Shown: piece by piece, positions 40,240 through 49,141 of the stretch
Layout: each line of letters begins with the position of its first letter
Numbering within the stretch: the first letter of the stretch is position 1
Origin: Lentzea kentuckyensis
GTDB lineage: Bacteria; Actinomycetota; Actinomycetes; Mycobacteriales; Pseudonocardiaceae
Direction: 5' to 3'
Assembly: GCF_002150765.1 (NCBI RefSeq)
Contig: NZ_MUYM01000040.1
Coordinates: 39,311-103,310 of the forward strand
Length of the DNA: 64,000 nt
Translations under genes and position numbers: made by a program
Notes under the pieces: generated by a model
What the model saw: the letters and a program-made list of their open reading frames with translations, nothing else
Databases searched by the model: none
What the model was told of the DNA's origin: nothing

Positions 40240-41703
40240 ATGAGCACCATCACCGCGCCACCGCGGCGGAAGGTCCTGCAATCGCTCACCGGACTGCTGC
40301 TGGCCCTCTTCGTCTCCACGCTGAGCAGCACCGTCGTGGCCACCGCACTGCCCAGGATGATGGGTGACCTGCACGGCTCCCCCACGCAGTACACCTGGGT
40401 CGTCACAGCCACCCTGCTCGCGTCGACCGTGACCACCCCGATCTGGGGCAAGCTCGCCGACCTCTACGACAAGAAGACCCTCGTCCAGACCGCGACGGTG
40501 GTCTTCCTCGCGGGGTCGGTCACGGCGGGGCTGACCCAGGACGCCGGTCAGCTGATCGCCGCGCGCGCTCTGCAGGGCGTCGGCGTGGGCGGTGTGCAGG
40601 CCCTGGTCCAGATCGCCATCGGCGCGATGATCCCGCCCCGCGAGCGCGGCAAGTACGCGGGCTACCTCAGCAGCGTCACCGCCGTGTCCACGATCGGCGG
40701 ACCGTTGCTGGGCGGCTTCCTCGTCGACACGTCGTGGCTGGGCTGGCGCTGGTGCTTCTTCGTGGGCGTCCCGGTCGGACTGGCCGCTCTGGTGATGCTG
40801 CAGCTGACCCTGCGCCTTCCGCTGGTGCGCAAGGAGAACGTCCGCATCGACTTCTGGGGCGCGTCGCTGCTCACCGCGGGCGTCGGCGTGCTGCTGATCT
40901 GGATCTCGTTCGTCGACGACGCCTTCGCCTGGCTCTCCTGGCAGACCGCGGCCATGGTCGGGAGCAGCCTGCTCCTGCTCGGACTCACCGCCTGGGTGGA
41001 GACCAGGGTCGCGGAACCGGTCGTGCCACCGGCGATCATCACGCGGCGGACCACCGCGCTCGCCATTCTCGGCAGCCTCGCCACGGGTACGGCCATGTTC
41101 GGCGCCGCGGTCTTCCTCAGCCAGTACTTCCAGCTCAGTCGCGGTCACACCCCGACGCAGGCGGGCGTGCTCACCATCCCCATGATGGCGGGCATCCTGA
41201 TCTCGTCCGTCGTGGCGGGACGACTGCTCAGCCGCACCGGCCGGGTGAAGCCCTACCTCGTCACCGGTGCCCTGTGCCTCGCGGCCGGCTTCGCGTGTCT
41301 CGGCTTCCTGGACGAGCACACCCCGTTGGTGCTCATCGCCGTGCCGATGGTGTTCATCGGGACCGGCGTCGGCATGACCCTGCAGAACTTCGTCCTCGTC
41401 GTGCAGAACGCCGTCCCGCTCACCGACATCGGCGCGGCCAGCGCCACCGTGTCGTTCTTCCGCTCTCTCGGCGGCACCATCGGCGTCACCGTGCTCGGCG
41501 CCGTGCTGGCGCGCCAGGTCGCCCACCACACCGCCGCGGGGCTGCCGGTCCCGGCGGCCTACGGACAGGCCACCGCCACGGTCTTCGCCATCTCGGCCGG
41601 TGTCGCGCTGCTCGGCGTGGTCGCCGCGATCCTGCTCAAGCCGGTGTCGCTGCGCACCAGCCTCGATCTGTCCGAAGAGGACAAGCGGCTCAGCTCGGCG
41701 TGA
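40240..41703 (+). CDS. MFS multidrug exporter, DHA2 (14-TM) family
   Basis: A 487-residue transporter with signatures LSSTVVATALPRMMGDL (TM1), GKLADLYDKKTLVQ (motif A), ARALQGVGVGGVQALVQIAI and VSTIGGPLLGGFLVD (motif C). It is a proton-driven exporter of hydrophobic compounds. The ATG at 40240 has GATGAGG. The gene is paired with the TetR regulator just upstream and its last 14 bp overlap the end of the convergent GH42 gene. Confidence 0.93.
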   Translation: MSTITAPPRRKVLQSLTGLLLALFVSTLSSTVVATALPRMMGDLHGSPTQYTWVVTATLLASTVTTPIWGKLADLYDKKTLVQTATVVFLAGSVTAGLTQDAGQLIAARALQGVGVGGVQALVQIAIGAMIPPRERGKYAGYLSSVTAVSTIGGPLLGGFLVDTSWLGWRWCFFVGVPVGLAALVMLQLTLRLPLVRKENVRIDFWGASLLTAGVGVLLIWISFVDDAFAWLSWQTAAMVGSSLLLLGLTAWVETRVAEPVVPPAIITRRTTALAILGSLATGTAMFGAAVFLSQYFQLSRGHTPTQAGVLTIPMMAGILISSVVAGRLLSRTGRVKPYLVTGALCLAAGFACLGFLDEHTPLVLIAVPMVFIGTGVGMTLQNFVLVVQNAVPLTDIGAASATVSFFRSLGGTIGVTVLGAVLARQVAHHTAAGLPVPAAYGQATATVFAISAGVALLGVVAAILLKPVSLRTSLDLSEEDKRLSSA

Positions 41704-43690
41704 AGACCACCCGGACCGCGCCGGGAGGCAGCTCGAGGTGTCCGTCCACGCCCTCACCGGTGAGCAGCTCGGTGCCGGTGGCCGGGATCAGCTCGGTCTT
41801 CCCGGTGTGGTTGATCGCGAACAGGTAACGCCCCTGTTGCCCCGCCCGGCGCACCACCTCGACGCCGCGGGGCAGGTCGCGCGACGGGATCCCGGCCTCC
41901 GCGCTCGCCGCGAGCAGCACCGCGTCGAGCCCGGTCTCCTCCAGGCAGGTCGACACGTACCAGGCGCTGCCCTGGTCGAGCGGATGCCGGGTGACGGCGG
42001 GCAGACCGGCCGCCGGACCATCCACATAGGACCAGACCGGCACGGCACCGCGCAGGGTCAGGACCTCGGACCACACTTCACCCGTCATCCCGCTGTCCAT
42101 CCGCACCCGCTCATCGGCGCGCAGTGGGGTGAACTCCTCCACCGTCAGACCCAGCAGGTCGCGCAGCGCACCGGGGTGCGGTCCCTCGTGGATGGTGTCG
42201 TTCTCGTCCACGATCCCGGAGAAGCACGACACGACCAGGACGCCACCGTTCTCGACGTAGCGGTGCAGGTTGGCCGACGCGGCCCGCGTCATCGAGTACA
42301 GCGCGGGCACCACGACCAGCGGATAGCCGCTCAGATCAGTTTCGGGATGGGCGAAGTCGGCGGTGAGGTGCAGGTCGTACGCGGCGGTGTACCAGGCTTC
42401 CGCTCGTTCGCGGGCGTCGAGATCGGAGCTGGGCCGCCACTCCAGCCGGTGCGCCCACCAGGACTGCCAGTCCCACAGCAGCGCGATGTCCGCCACCACG
42501 CGGCTACCGCGCACCGCGGCGAGCGCGCCGAGGTCCTGGCCGAGGCGCACGACCTCCTGCCAGATCCGGCTCTCCACACCGGCGTGCGGGAGCATCGCCG
42601 AGTGGAACTTCTCGGCGCCGAAACGGGACGCGCGCCACTGGAAGAACATGGCGCCGTCCGAGCCGCGGGCGACGTGCGCGAGGCTGTTGCGCGCCATCTC
42701 GCCCTGGCTCTTGGCGATGTTGCGGCGCTGCCAGTTCACCGCGCTGGTGGAGTGTTCCAGCAGCAGCCACGGCCCGCCACCCGCCAGTGACCGGGTCAGG
42801 TCGGCGGTCATCGCGAGGTTCACGTGTGCCCGCTCGTTCTCAGCGACCAGGTAGTGGTCGTTGGTGACGACGTCGACCTCCCGCGCCCAGGCCCAGTAGT
42901 CGATCGACTCGCACTGGGTCAGCGCCGCGTGGAAGTTGGTGGTCACGGGGACACCGGGGGACGCCTCGCGCAGGACGTCCCTCTCCCGCTTGAAGTTCGC
43001 GAGCATCGCGTCGTTGGTGAACCGCTCCCAGTCGAGTTGCTGGGCGGGGTTGCCGGTGGTCGGGGTGAGGCGCGGCGGCTGCACCTGCTCCCACCGGTTG
43101 TAGGTCTGGCCCCAGAACGTGGTGCCCCACGCCTCGTTCAGCTCCTTGACCGTGGTGTAACGGCCGGCGAGCCAGCGGCGGAACGCGGCCGCCGCGAGGT
43201 CGCAGTAGCAGGCGCTCACCGGTGCGCCGTACTCGTTGTGCACGTGCCACATCGCCAGCGCGGGGTGCTCCCCGTAGTGTCGGCCGAGCTGCCGGGTGAT
43301 CGACACCGCGGCCGACTGGTATGCGGGCGCGTGGTGACAGATCGTGCCGCGGCCGCCGAACGCGTACCGCACGCCCTCACGGCTCACCGGCAACGCCATG
43401 GGGAACTGTTCGTAGAACCAGGCGGGCGGCACGACCGTCGGCGTGCCGAGATCGACGCGAATCCCGTTGTCGTGCAACAGGTCCATCAACGCGTCCAGCC
43501 ACCCGAAGTCGTACTGGCCCGGCTCTGGCTCCAGCAGGGCCCAGGTGAAGATCCCGATGCTGACCATCGTGACCCCGGCCTCACGCATGAGGCGGACGTC
43601 CTCCTGCCACACCGGTTTCGGCCACTGCTCGGGACTGTAGTCACCGCCGTACGCGAGAACGTCCAGCCCAACCGGCCAGTGGCGCTCCAT
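41690..43690 (-). CDS. GH42 beta-galactosidase
   Basis: A 666-residue cytoplasmic enzyme, with no signal peptide. The GH42 features are VLAYGGDYSPEQWP at the N-terminus, the acid/base Glu153 in HVHNEYG, the cysteine motif CYCDLAAAAFRRWL and the nucleophile Glu312 in WLLLEHS. Residues about 400-600 are the trimerisation domain. It should release galactose from short beta-1,4-galacto-oligomers imported by the ABC transporter encoded divergently. ATG 43690 has AGAGGAG. An operator-like 18-mer lies 13 bp upstream. Confidence 0.95.
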   Translation of the reverse strand: MERHWPVGLDVLAYGGDYSPEQWPKPVWQEDVRLMREAGVTMVSIGIFTWALLEPEPGQYDFGWLDALMDLLHDNGIRVDLGTPTVVPPAWFYEQFPMALPVSREGVRYAFGGRGTICHHAPAYQSAAVSITRQLGRHYGEHPALAMWHVHNEYGAPVSACYCDLAAAAFRRWLAGRYTTVKELNEAWGTTFWGQTYNRWEQVQPPRLTPTTGNPAQQLDWERFTNDAMLANFKRERDVLREASPGVPVTTNFHAALTQCESIDYWAWAREVDVVTNDHYLVAENERAHVNLAMTADLTRSLAGGGPWLLLEHSTSAVNWQRRNIAKSQGEMARNSLAHVARGSDGAMFFQWRASRFGAEKFHSAMLPHAGVESRIWQEVVRLGQDLGALAAVRGSRVVADIALLWDWQSWWAHRLEWRPSSDLDARERAEAWYTAAYDLHLTADFAHPETDLSGYPLVVVPALYSMTRAASANLHRYVENGGVLVVSCFSGIVDENDTIHEGPHPGALRDLLGLTVEEFTPLRADERVRMDSGMTGEVWSEVLTLRGAVPVWSYVDGPAAGLPAVTRHPLDQGSAWYVSTCLEETGLDAVLLAASAEAGIPSRDLPRGVEVVRRAGQQGRYLFAINHTGKTELIPATGTELLTGEGVDGHLELPPGAVRVVFTPS

Positions 43691-43702
43691 GCGCACTCCT
43701 CT

Positions 43703-43720
43703 TCTGGGATCGTTCACAGT
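43703..43720. promoter_or_regulatory. LacI-type operator O1 (before GH42)
   Basis: TCTGGGATCGTTCACAGT matches the shared 18-mer ACTGTGCACGTTCACAGT in 14 positions, with the right half perfect. It lies 13 bp upstream of the GH42 start. Confidence 0.5.
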
Positions 43721-43790
43721 GAAGATGCCCGTCGAATTGCCGCTGATGACAGTACATACAGCCTATTGCCGGTGTCGAGAATCGGTCCCT

Positions 43791-43808
43791 ACTGTGAACG
43801 TGCACAGT
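43791..43808. promoter_or_regulatory. LacI-type operator O2 (before the solute-binding gene)
   Basis: ACTGTGAACGTGCACAGT is an 18-bp inverted repeat with one mismatch and the central CG typical of LacI sites. It lies 35 bp before the solute-binding protein start, in the divergent region shared with GH42. Confidence 0.7.
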
Positions 43809-43842
43809 CCAGCACCTCCCCACCCCGACACCGGAGGAACGG

Positions 43843-45135
43843 ATGCAGCGCCGCACCGTCATCACCGCGATCGCACTCATCGGGTCCTTGACGCTCGCCG
43901 CGTGCAGCGGCGAACGAACACCTTCCGCCGACGGCCCGGTCGAACTGACCATGTGGTCGTGGGCAAGCCTGCAGAACGTCGCGGAAATGTGGAACGCCGA
44001 CCATCCCGACATCAAGGTCACCGTGCAGGAACAGGGCGGTGGCGACGACCTCGTCACCAAGGTCATCACCGCCGCGAAGTCAGGTGGCGGACCGGAACTG
44101 GTGCAGGCCGAGTACCAGATGATCCCGACCCTGGTGTCCAACGACGTGCTCACCGACGTCGCCGAGTTCGCGGGCGACGCCAAGCCGAAGTTCACCGACA
44201 ACGTCTGGAAACAGGTCAGCCTGGACTCCCCCGCGGTCTACGCGATCCCGCAGGACACCGCGCCGCTCGCGTTCTTCTACCGCGAGGACCTCTTCACCCA
44301 GTTCGGTCTCACCGTGCCGAAGACGTGGAGCGAGTTCGCCGACACCGCGCGCCTGCTCAGGCAGAAGGACCCCGCCCGCGCGCTGACGACGTTCTCCAGC
44401 AACGACGCCGGCCTGTTCGCGGGGCTCTCGCAGCAGGCGGGATCCACGTGGTGGCGCGCCTCGGGCGACTCCTGGAAGGTCGCCATCGACGACGAGGCGT
44501 CGCGCAAGGTCGCCGACTTCTGGGGCGGGCTGGTCAAGGACGGACTGATCGACAGCCAGCCGATGTACACGCCCGCCTGGAACAAGGCGCTCAACGACGG
44601 CAGCCAGCTCGCCTGGGTGAGCGCGGTCTGGGCGCCCGGCACGCTCACCACCAGCGCGCCGGACACCAAGGGGAAGTGGAAGATGGCCCCGATACCGCAG
44701 TGGAGCGCGGGCTCCGCCGTGACGGGCAGCTGGGGTGGTTCGGCGACCGGTGTCACCGCGAAGGCGGCCAAGGACGGCAAGGCGCAGGCGGCCACGAAGT
44801 TCGCCACCTGGCTCAACACCGACCCCAAGGCCGTCGCGGCGCTGGTGAAGGAGGCGGGTGTCTACCCCGCCGCGACCGCCGCGCAGTCCGGCGGTGCCCT
44901 GACCACGCCGGAGTTCTTCCCCAACCAGCCGGACTTCTACCGGCTGGCCGCCGACATCGCGAAGGGCACCGCGGCAGCGGGCTGGGGACCCAACGTCAAC
45001 GTCGCCTACGGCACCTTCAAGGACGCGTTCGGCAAGGCCGTGACGGAGAAGACGCCGTTCCCCGCGGCACTCAAGGCGATGCAAGAAGCGACCGTCGCCG
45101 ACATGAAGAAAAACGGCTTCAAGACAGAGGGCTGA
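43843..45135 (+). CDS. ABC sugar transporter, solute-binding lipoprotein
   Basis: A 430-residue lipoprotein (signal TVITAIALIGSLTLAACSG with lipobox LAAC, Cys21) of the family 1 solute-binding proteins. The opening VELTMWSWASLQNVAEMWN and VQEQGGGDDLVTKVITAAKSG are typical of oligosaccharide binders. It should capture galacto-oligosaccharides outside the membrane and deliver them to the two permeases encoded next. No ATPase gene is present, so a shared MsiK-type ATPase elsewhere is probably used, as is usual in actinomycetes. Confidence 0.94.
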   Translation: MQRRTVITAIALIGSLTLAACSGERTPSADGPVELTMWSWASLQNVAEMWNADHPDIKVTVQEQGGGDDLVTKVITAAKSGGGPELVQAEYQMIPTLVSNDVLTDVAEFAGDAKPKFTDNVWKQVSLDSPAVYAIPQDTAPLAFFYREDLFTQFGLTVPKTWSEFADTARLLRQKDPARALTTFSSNDAGLFAGLSQQAGSTWWRASGDSWKVAIDDEASRKVADFWGGLVKDGLIDSQPMYTPAWNKALNDGSQLAWVSAVWAPGTLTTSAPDTKGKWKMAPIPQWSAGSAVTGSWGGSATGVTAKAAKDGKAQAATKFATWLNTDPKAVAALVKEAGVYPAATAAQSGGALTTPEFFPNQPDFYRLAADIAKGTAAAGWGPNVNVAYGTFKDAFGKAVTEKTPFPAALKAMQEATVADMKKNGFKTEG

Positions 45136-45137
45136 CG

Positions 45138-46040
45138 ATGGCGTCCACCCGCACCTCCGCACGGCTGGCGCCGTACGGGTTCCTCACCCCCGCGATCATC
45201 CTGTTCGGACTGTTCTTCGCACTGCCGATCGGCTACGCGGTGTACCTGAGCCTGCACTCGTTGCAGGTCAGGGGGCTTGGTCTGGGCCGCAACGCCCGTG
45301 CGGAGGTGTGGGTCGGGCTCGACAACTACACCGCGGCGCTGACCGATCCCGAACTGCTGGCGGGCGCGGGCAGGGTCCTGCGGTACGGGGCCATGCTCGT
45401 GCCCGCGATGCTCGGTCTCGCGCTGCTGTTCGCGCTGCTGCTGGACCTGCCGCGCACCCGGTTCCGCGCCTTCTCCCGGCTCGCGATCTTCCTCCCGTAC
45501 GCGGTACCGGGCATCATCGCCACGCTGCTGTGGGGCTTTCTGTACCTGCCCAGCGTCAGCCCCGGCTACTTCCTGCTCGACGCCGCCGGGTGGAGCGGGC
45601 CGGACCTGTTGCAGGGCGACGGCCTGTTCCTGGCGTTGACCAACATCGCGGTCTGGGGCGGCACCGGCTTCAACATGATCGTCATCTACACCGCGCTGCG
45701 GGCCATTCCTCCTGACCTCTACGAGTCCGCGCGGCTGGACGGCTGCTCGGAGGCCCAGATCGCGTGGCGGATCAAGATCCCGCTGGTCAGGCCGTCGCTC
45801 GTGCTCACGTTCTTCTTCTCCACCATCGCGACGTTGCAGGTGTTCGCCGAACCGATGACGCTGCGGCCGCTGACCAACTCGCTGCCCTCGACCTGGAGTC
45901 CGTACATGAAGGTCTACCGGGACGCCTTCGTCCAGGGCGGTCTGTACTCGGCGGCCGCGACCGCCGTGGTGATCGCGCTGGTGACGCTCCTGCTCTCGTT
46001 CGGCTTCCTCAAGCTGGTCAACAGGCGGGCCGCGTCGTGA
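45138..46040 (+). CDS. ABC sugar permease 1 (MalF type)
   Basis: A 300-residue inner-membrane protein with six membrane segments. The ATPase-contact EAA loop is DLYESARLDGCSEAQIAWRI. It begins 3 bp after the solute-binding protein stop. The next permease gene overlaps it by 4 bp. It forms the translocation pore with the second permease. Confidence 0.94.
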   Translation: MASTRTSARLAPYGFLTPAIILFGLFFALPIGYAVYLSLHSLQVRGLGLGRNARAEVWVGLDNYTAALTDPELLAGAGRVLRYGAMLVPAMLGLALLFALLLDLPRTRFRAFSRLAIFLPYAVPGIIATLLWGFLYLPSVSPGYFLLDAAGWSGPDLLQGDGLFLALTNIAVWGGTGFNMIVIYTALRAIPPDLYESARLDGCSEAQIAWRIKIPLVRPSLVLTFFFSTIATLQVFAEPMTLRPLTNSLPSTWSPYMKVYRDAFVQGGLYSAAATAVVIALVTLLLSFGFLKLVNRRAAS

Positions 46041-46870
46041 ATCGCCGCACGCACTGGCTGCCGACGCTCACGCTGCTGCTGGGCGCGGTCTACTGCCTGA
46101 TCCCGGTGATGTGGGTGGTGATGGCCGCGACGAAGAGCCGCGGCGAGCTCTTCTCGACCTTCACGTTCCTGCCCGGCACCGGCCTGTGGGCGAACCTCGC
46201 CGAGCTGACGGCGTACCGCGACGGCGCGTTCTGGCGGTGGATGCTCAACTCCGCGCTCTACGCCGGGGTGGGTGCCGTGCTGTCCGCGGCGGTGTCGGCG
46301 GTGAGCGGGTACGCCCTGGCGAAGTTCGCCTTCCGCGGCCGCGGCCTCATCTTCACGGTGATCCTCACCGGCGTCCTGATGCCGCCGATCACCCTGGCCG
46401 TGCCGCAGTACCTGCTGCTCGCGAAGGCCGGTCTGGCCGGCTCCTACTGGTCGGTGCTGCTGCCCAGCGTCCTCAGCCCGTACGGCATCTACCTCGCGCG
46501 CGTCTACGCCCAGGCGGCGGTGCCCGACGAGGTCCTGGAGGCCGCCAGAGTGGACGGTGCCCGCGAGCTGCGGCTGTTCACCTCGATCGCGTGGCCGATG
46601 ATGCTGCCGGGCCTGGTGACCATCTTCCTGTTCCAGTTCGTCGCCATCTGGAACAACTTCCTGCTGCCCTACGTCATGCTCTCCGACCACGAGACGTTCC
46701 CGGTCACGGTCGGCCTGTTCACCCTGCTGCAGCAGGGGTCGAGCAGACCCGCCCTGTACACCCTCGTGATCACCGGTGCGCTGCTGTCGATCATTCCCCT
46801 GATCGCGCTGTTCCTGGGTCTGCAGCGCTACTGGCGCGTCGACCTGCTGTCCGGAGTCGTAAAGTCGTGA
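46037..46870 (+). CDS. ABC sugar permease 2 (MalG type)
   Basis: A 277-residue permease with six membrane segments. The EAA motif is EVLEAARVDGARELRLFTSI, and the C-terminal sequence QRYWRVDLLSGVVKS is usual for MalG-type partners. The GTG at 46037 overlaps the stop of permease 1 (GTGA). The LacI regulator follows after 27 bp, so importer and regulator are on one transcript. Confidence 0.94.
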   Translation: MNRRTHWLPTLTLLLGAVYCLIPVMWVVMAATKSRGELFSTFTFLPGTGLWANLAELTAYRDGAFWRWMLNSALYAGVGAVLSAAVSAVSGYALAKFAFRGRGLIFTVILTGVLMPPITLAVPQYLLLAKAGLAGSYWSVLLPSVLSPYGIYLARVYAQAAVPDEVLEAARVDGARELRLFTSIAWPMMLPGLVTIFLFQFVAIWNNFLLPYVMLSDHETFPVTVGLFTLLQQGSSRPALYTLVITGALLSIIPLIALFLGLQRYWRVDLLSGVVKS

Positions 46871-46896
46871 CCACCGACCGGAGCAGATGAGGGCCC

Positions 46897-47937
46897 ATGA
46901 CGGACACAGCGCCACGACGACGGGCACGTGCTCAACGACCGCCGACGATCATCGACGTCGCCGAGCACGCCGGTGTCTCCCGTGGCACGGTGTCACGCGT
47001 TCTGCAGGGCGGGCACAACGTGAGCCCCGCTTCCAGGGAGGCCGTCGACGCCGCGATCCGCAAGCTCGGGTACGTCGTGAACCGGGCCGCCCGCAGCCTC
47101 GTGACCCAGCGGGCGGGCTCGGTCGCGTTCCTGCTCTCGGAGACCCAGGACCGGCTGTTCGCCGACCCCAACTTCACCACGTTGCTGACCGGGTGCACGA
47201 CGGCGCTGGGCGAGCACGACGTCCCGCTCATCCTGATCACCGCGGGCACCGAGGCCGAACGCCGGCGCATCCTTCCGTTCCTGTCCGCGCATCACGTCGA
47301 CGGCGTGCTGCTGATCTCGTCGCACCGCGGCAACCCGATGATCGACCACCTGCGCCAGGCGAACCTGCCGTTCGTGTGCTGCGGCAAACCGCTCGGTGAG
47401 CGCGGCCCGCTGTCCTATGTGGCGTCCGACGACTTCGAGGGCGCCAGGACCATGATGCGCCACCTGATCGAGTCCGGCCGCCGGCGCGTCGCGACCATCG
47501 CGGGCCCGCAGGACATGCCGGGCGGGCTCGAACGGCTGCAGGGCTACCGCGAGTCGCTCGCCGAGCACGGCATCGCCTACGACGAGCGGCTGGTGGCGAC
47601 CGGTGACTACACCAGGGCGAGCGGTGACGCCTGCATGCAGCAGCTGCTCGCCGCCACACCGGACATCGACGCGGTGTTCGTCGCCTCGGATCTGATGGCC
47701 GCCGGCGCGCTGGCGGCGACGGAGCGGGCAGGCCTGCGCGTACCCGAAGACATCGCTGTCGGCGGCTTCGACGACTCGCCGGCCGCGACCGCCGTCCAGC
47801 CTTCGCTCACGACGATCCGCCAGCCGTGGAGCCGGCTCAGCGAGATGATGGTGCGCCAGCTGCTCTCCCAGATCGCCGGCGAGGGCCCGGCAACGGTCAT
47901 CCTGCCGACCGAGCTCGTCGTGCGCGAGTCAGCTTGA
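46897..47937 (+). CDS. LacI-family regulator of the galactan locus
   Basis: A 346-residue repressor. The N-terminal HTH is TIIDVAEHAGVSRGTVSRVL (residues about 13-32), followed by the hinge helix NRAARSLVT and a periplasmic-binding-like sensor domain ending ILPTELVVRESA. It is the last gene of the importer operon. The four matching 18-bp palindromes before GH42, the solute-binding gene and GH53 are its probable operators. Galactose or galactobiose would be the natural inducer (inferred). Confidence 0.93.
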   Translation: MTDTAPRRRARAQRPPTIIDVAEHAGVSRGTVSRVLQGGHNVSPASREAVDAAIRKLGYVVNRAARSLVTQRAGSVAFLLSETQDRLFADPNFTTLLTGCTTALGEHDVPLILITAGTEAERRRILPFLSAHHVDGVLLISSHRGNPMIDHLRQANLPFVCCGKPLGERGPLSYVASDDFEGARTMMRHLIESGRRRVATIAGPQDMPGGLERLQGYRESLAEHGIAYDERLVATGDYTRASGDACMQQLLAATPDIDAVFVASDLMAAGALAATERAGLRVPEDIAVGGFDDSPAATAVQPSLTTIRQPWSRLSEMMVRQLLSQIAGEGPATVILPTELVVRESA

Positions 47938-47976
47938 CAATTCTTGACGAATAGCGCGTTGTTCGACGCCAATTCG

Positions 47977-47994
47977 ACTGTGCACGTTCACAAT
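47977..47994. promoter_or_regulatory. LacI-type operator O3
   Basis: ACTGTGCACGTTCACAAT matches the shared 18-mer in 17 positions. It lies 143 bp upstream of the GH53 start, in an unusually AT-rich interval, and could form a loop with O4. Confidence 0.65.
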
Positions 47995-48065
47995 ATTCGA
48001 TGTTTTTACTCTTGAAATGATCTCCTGATTGCGGTTCTATCAACGTAGATAGCGCACTTACAGGC

Positions 48066-48083
48066 GCTGTGCACGTTCACAGA
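48066..48083. promoter_or_regulatory. LacI-type operator O4
   Basis: GCTGTGCACGTTCACAGA matches the shared 18-mer in 16 positions. It ends 36 bp before the GH53 ATG at 48120, a place where it would block transcription or clearance. Confidence 0.7.
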
Positions 48084-48119
48084 ACCCTGTTTCGATTTCC
48101 TTTACGGCAGGAGCTCACC

Positions 48120-49130
48120 ATGACCGGAATCTCCCGCCGCAGCCTGATGATCGGCGCGGCCGCCGGAGCAGGTGCCCTCGCGCTCGGCACGGCCCCGCAG
48201 GCGTCCGCCGCGACGTTCGTCAAAGGCGCGGACATCAGCTGGATGCCGCAGATGGAGGCCAACGGCTACTACTGGCTCAACAAGTCCGGCGTGCGGCAGG
48301 ACCTGTTCACGATCCTCAAGAGCTACGGCATCACCGCGATCAGCCTGCGCACCTGGGTCAACCCGTCCAACAGTCCCACCGACGGCCACTGCAGCATCCA
48401 GGAAACCGTGAAGATGGCTCAACGTTGCCGTGACGCGGGCCTGCAGGTGCTGCTGGGCTTCCACTTCGGCGACACGTGGAACTCCGTCGGCGTGCAGAAG
48501 CCGCCCAAGGCGTGGGCGAACATGAGCTACGCGCAAATGCGTGACGCACTGCGCAAGTACGTCGACGACTCGTTGAAACTGCTCAAGGCCGGCGGTGTCA
48601 CCCCGGGCTGGGTGAAGATCGGCAACGAGCAGAACAGCGGCATCTGCTCCCCCGTCGGCAGTGTCAGCAAACCGGCCCAGATGACCGGCCTGCTCAACGG
48701 CGCGTACGAAGTGTCCAAACAGGTCTTCCCGAACACGCCGGTCATGGTGCACCTGGCCCAGCCGCAGAAGATGGACAGCATCCAGCGGTTCTTCAACGCC
48801 TACCGCGGCAACGGCGGCAAGTGGGACATCACCGCGCTGTCCTCCTACGCCCAGGGCAGCAACGTGCAGCCGATCATCGGCAACATGCGCACGATCCAGT
48901 CCACCTACGGCAAGCCGATCATGCATGTCGAGTACGGCGGGCCGCGTGGCAACGCGGGCCAGGTCCGCGACGGGCTGCGGCAGTTCATCAGCGGCACCAA
49001 GAGTTTCGGCGGCCTCGGGACGTTCTTCTGGGAGCCGGCCGGCTACCCGCCGTTCACCGGCTACAACATGACCGCCTGGGGCAGCGACCGGCGCCCGACC
49101 GCGGCCATGGACGGTTTCCTCAACGTGTGA
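48120..49130 (+). CDS. GH53 endo-beta-1,4-galactanase, compact form
   Basis: A 336-residue exported enzyme with a Tat-type signal (SRRSLMIGAAAGAGALALG). The GH53 barrel starts FVKGADISWMPQMEANGYYW. RTWVNPSNSP, FHFGDTWNSVG and the acid/base Glu170 in KIGNEQNSG follow, and the nucleophile is probably Glu271 in IMHVEYGG. It cuts beta-1,4-galactan outside the cell. It is 11 bp before a CE12-type esterase gene. AGGAG precedes the ATG, and operators O3 and O4 lie upstream. It is distinct from the multidomain GH53 at 52384. Confidence 0.9.
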   Translation: MTGISRRSLMIGAAAGAGALALGTAPQASAATFVKGADISWMPQMEANGYYWLNKSGVRQDLFTILKSYGITAISLRTWVNPSNSPTDGHCSIQETVKMAQRCRDAGLQVLLGFHFGDTWNSVGVQKPPKAWANMSYAQMRDALRKYVDDSLKLLKAGGVTPGWVKIGNEQNSGICSPVGSVSKPAQMTGLLNGAYEVSKQVFPNTPVMVHLAQPQKMDSIQRFFNAYRGNGGKWDITALSSYAQGSNVQPIIGNMRTIQSTYGKPIMHVEYGGPRGNAGQVRDGLRQFISGTKSFGGLGTFFWEPAGYPPFTGYNMTAWGSDRRPTAAMDGFLNV

Positions 49131-49141
49131 CAGGAGAATCC

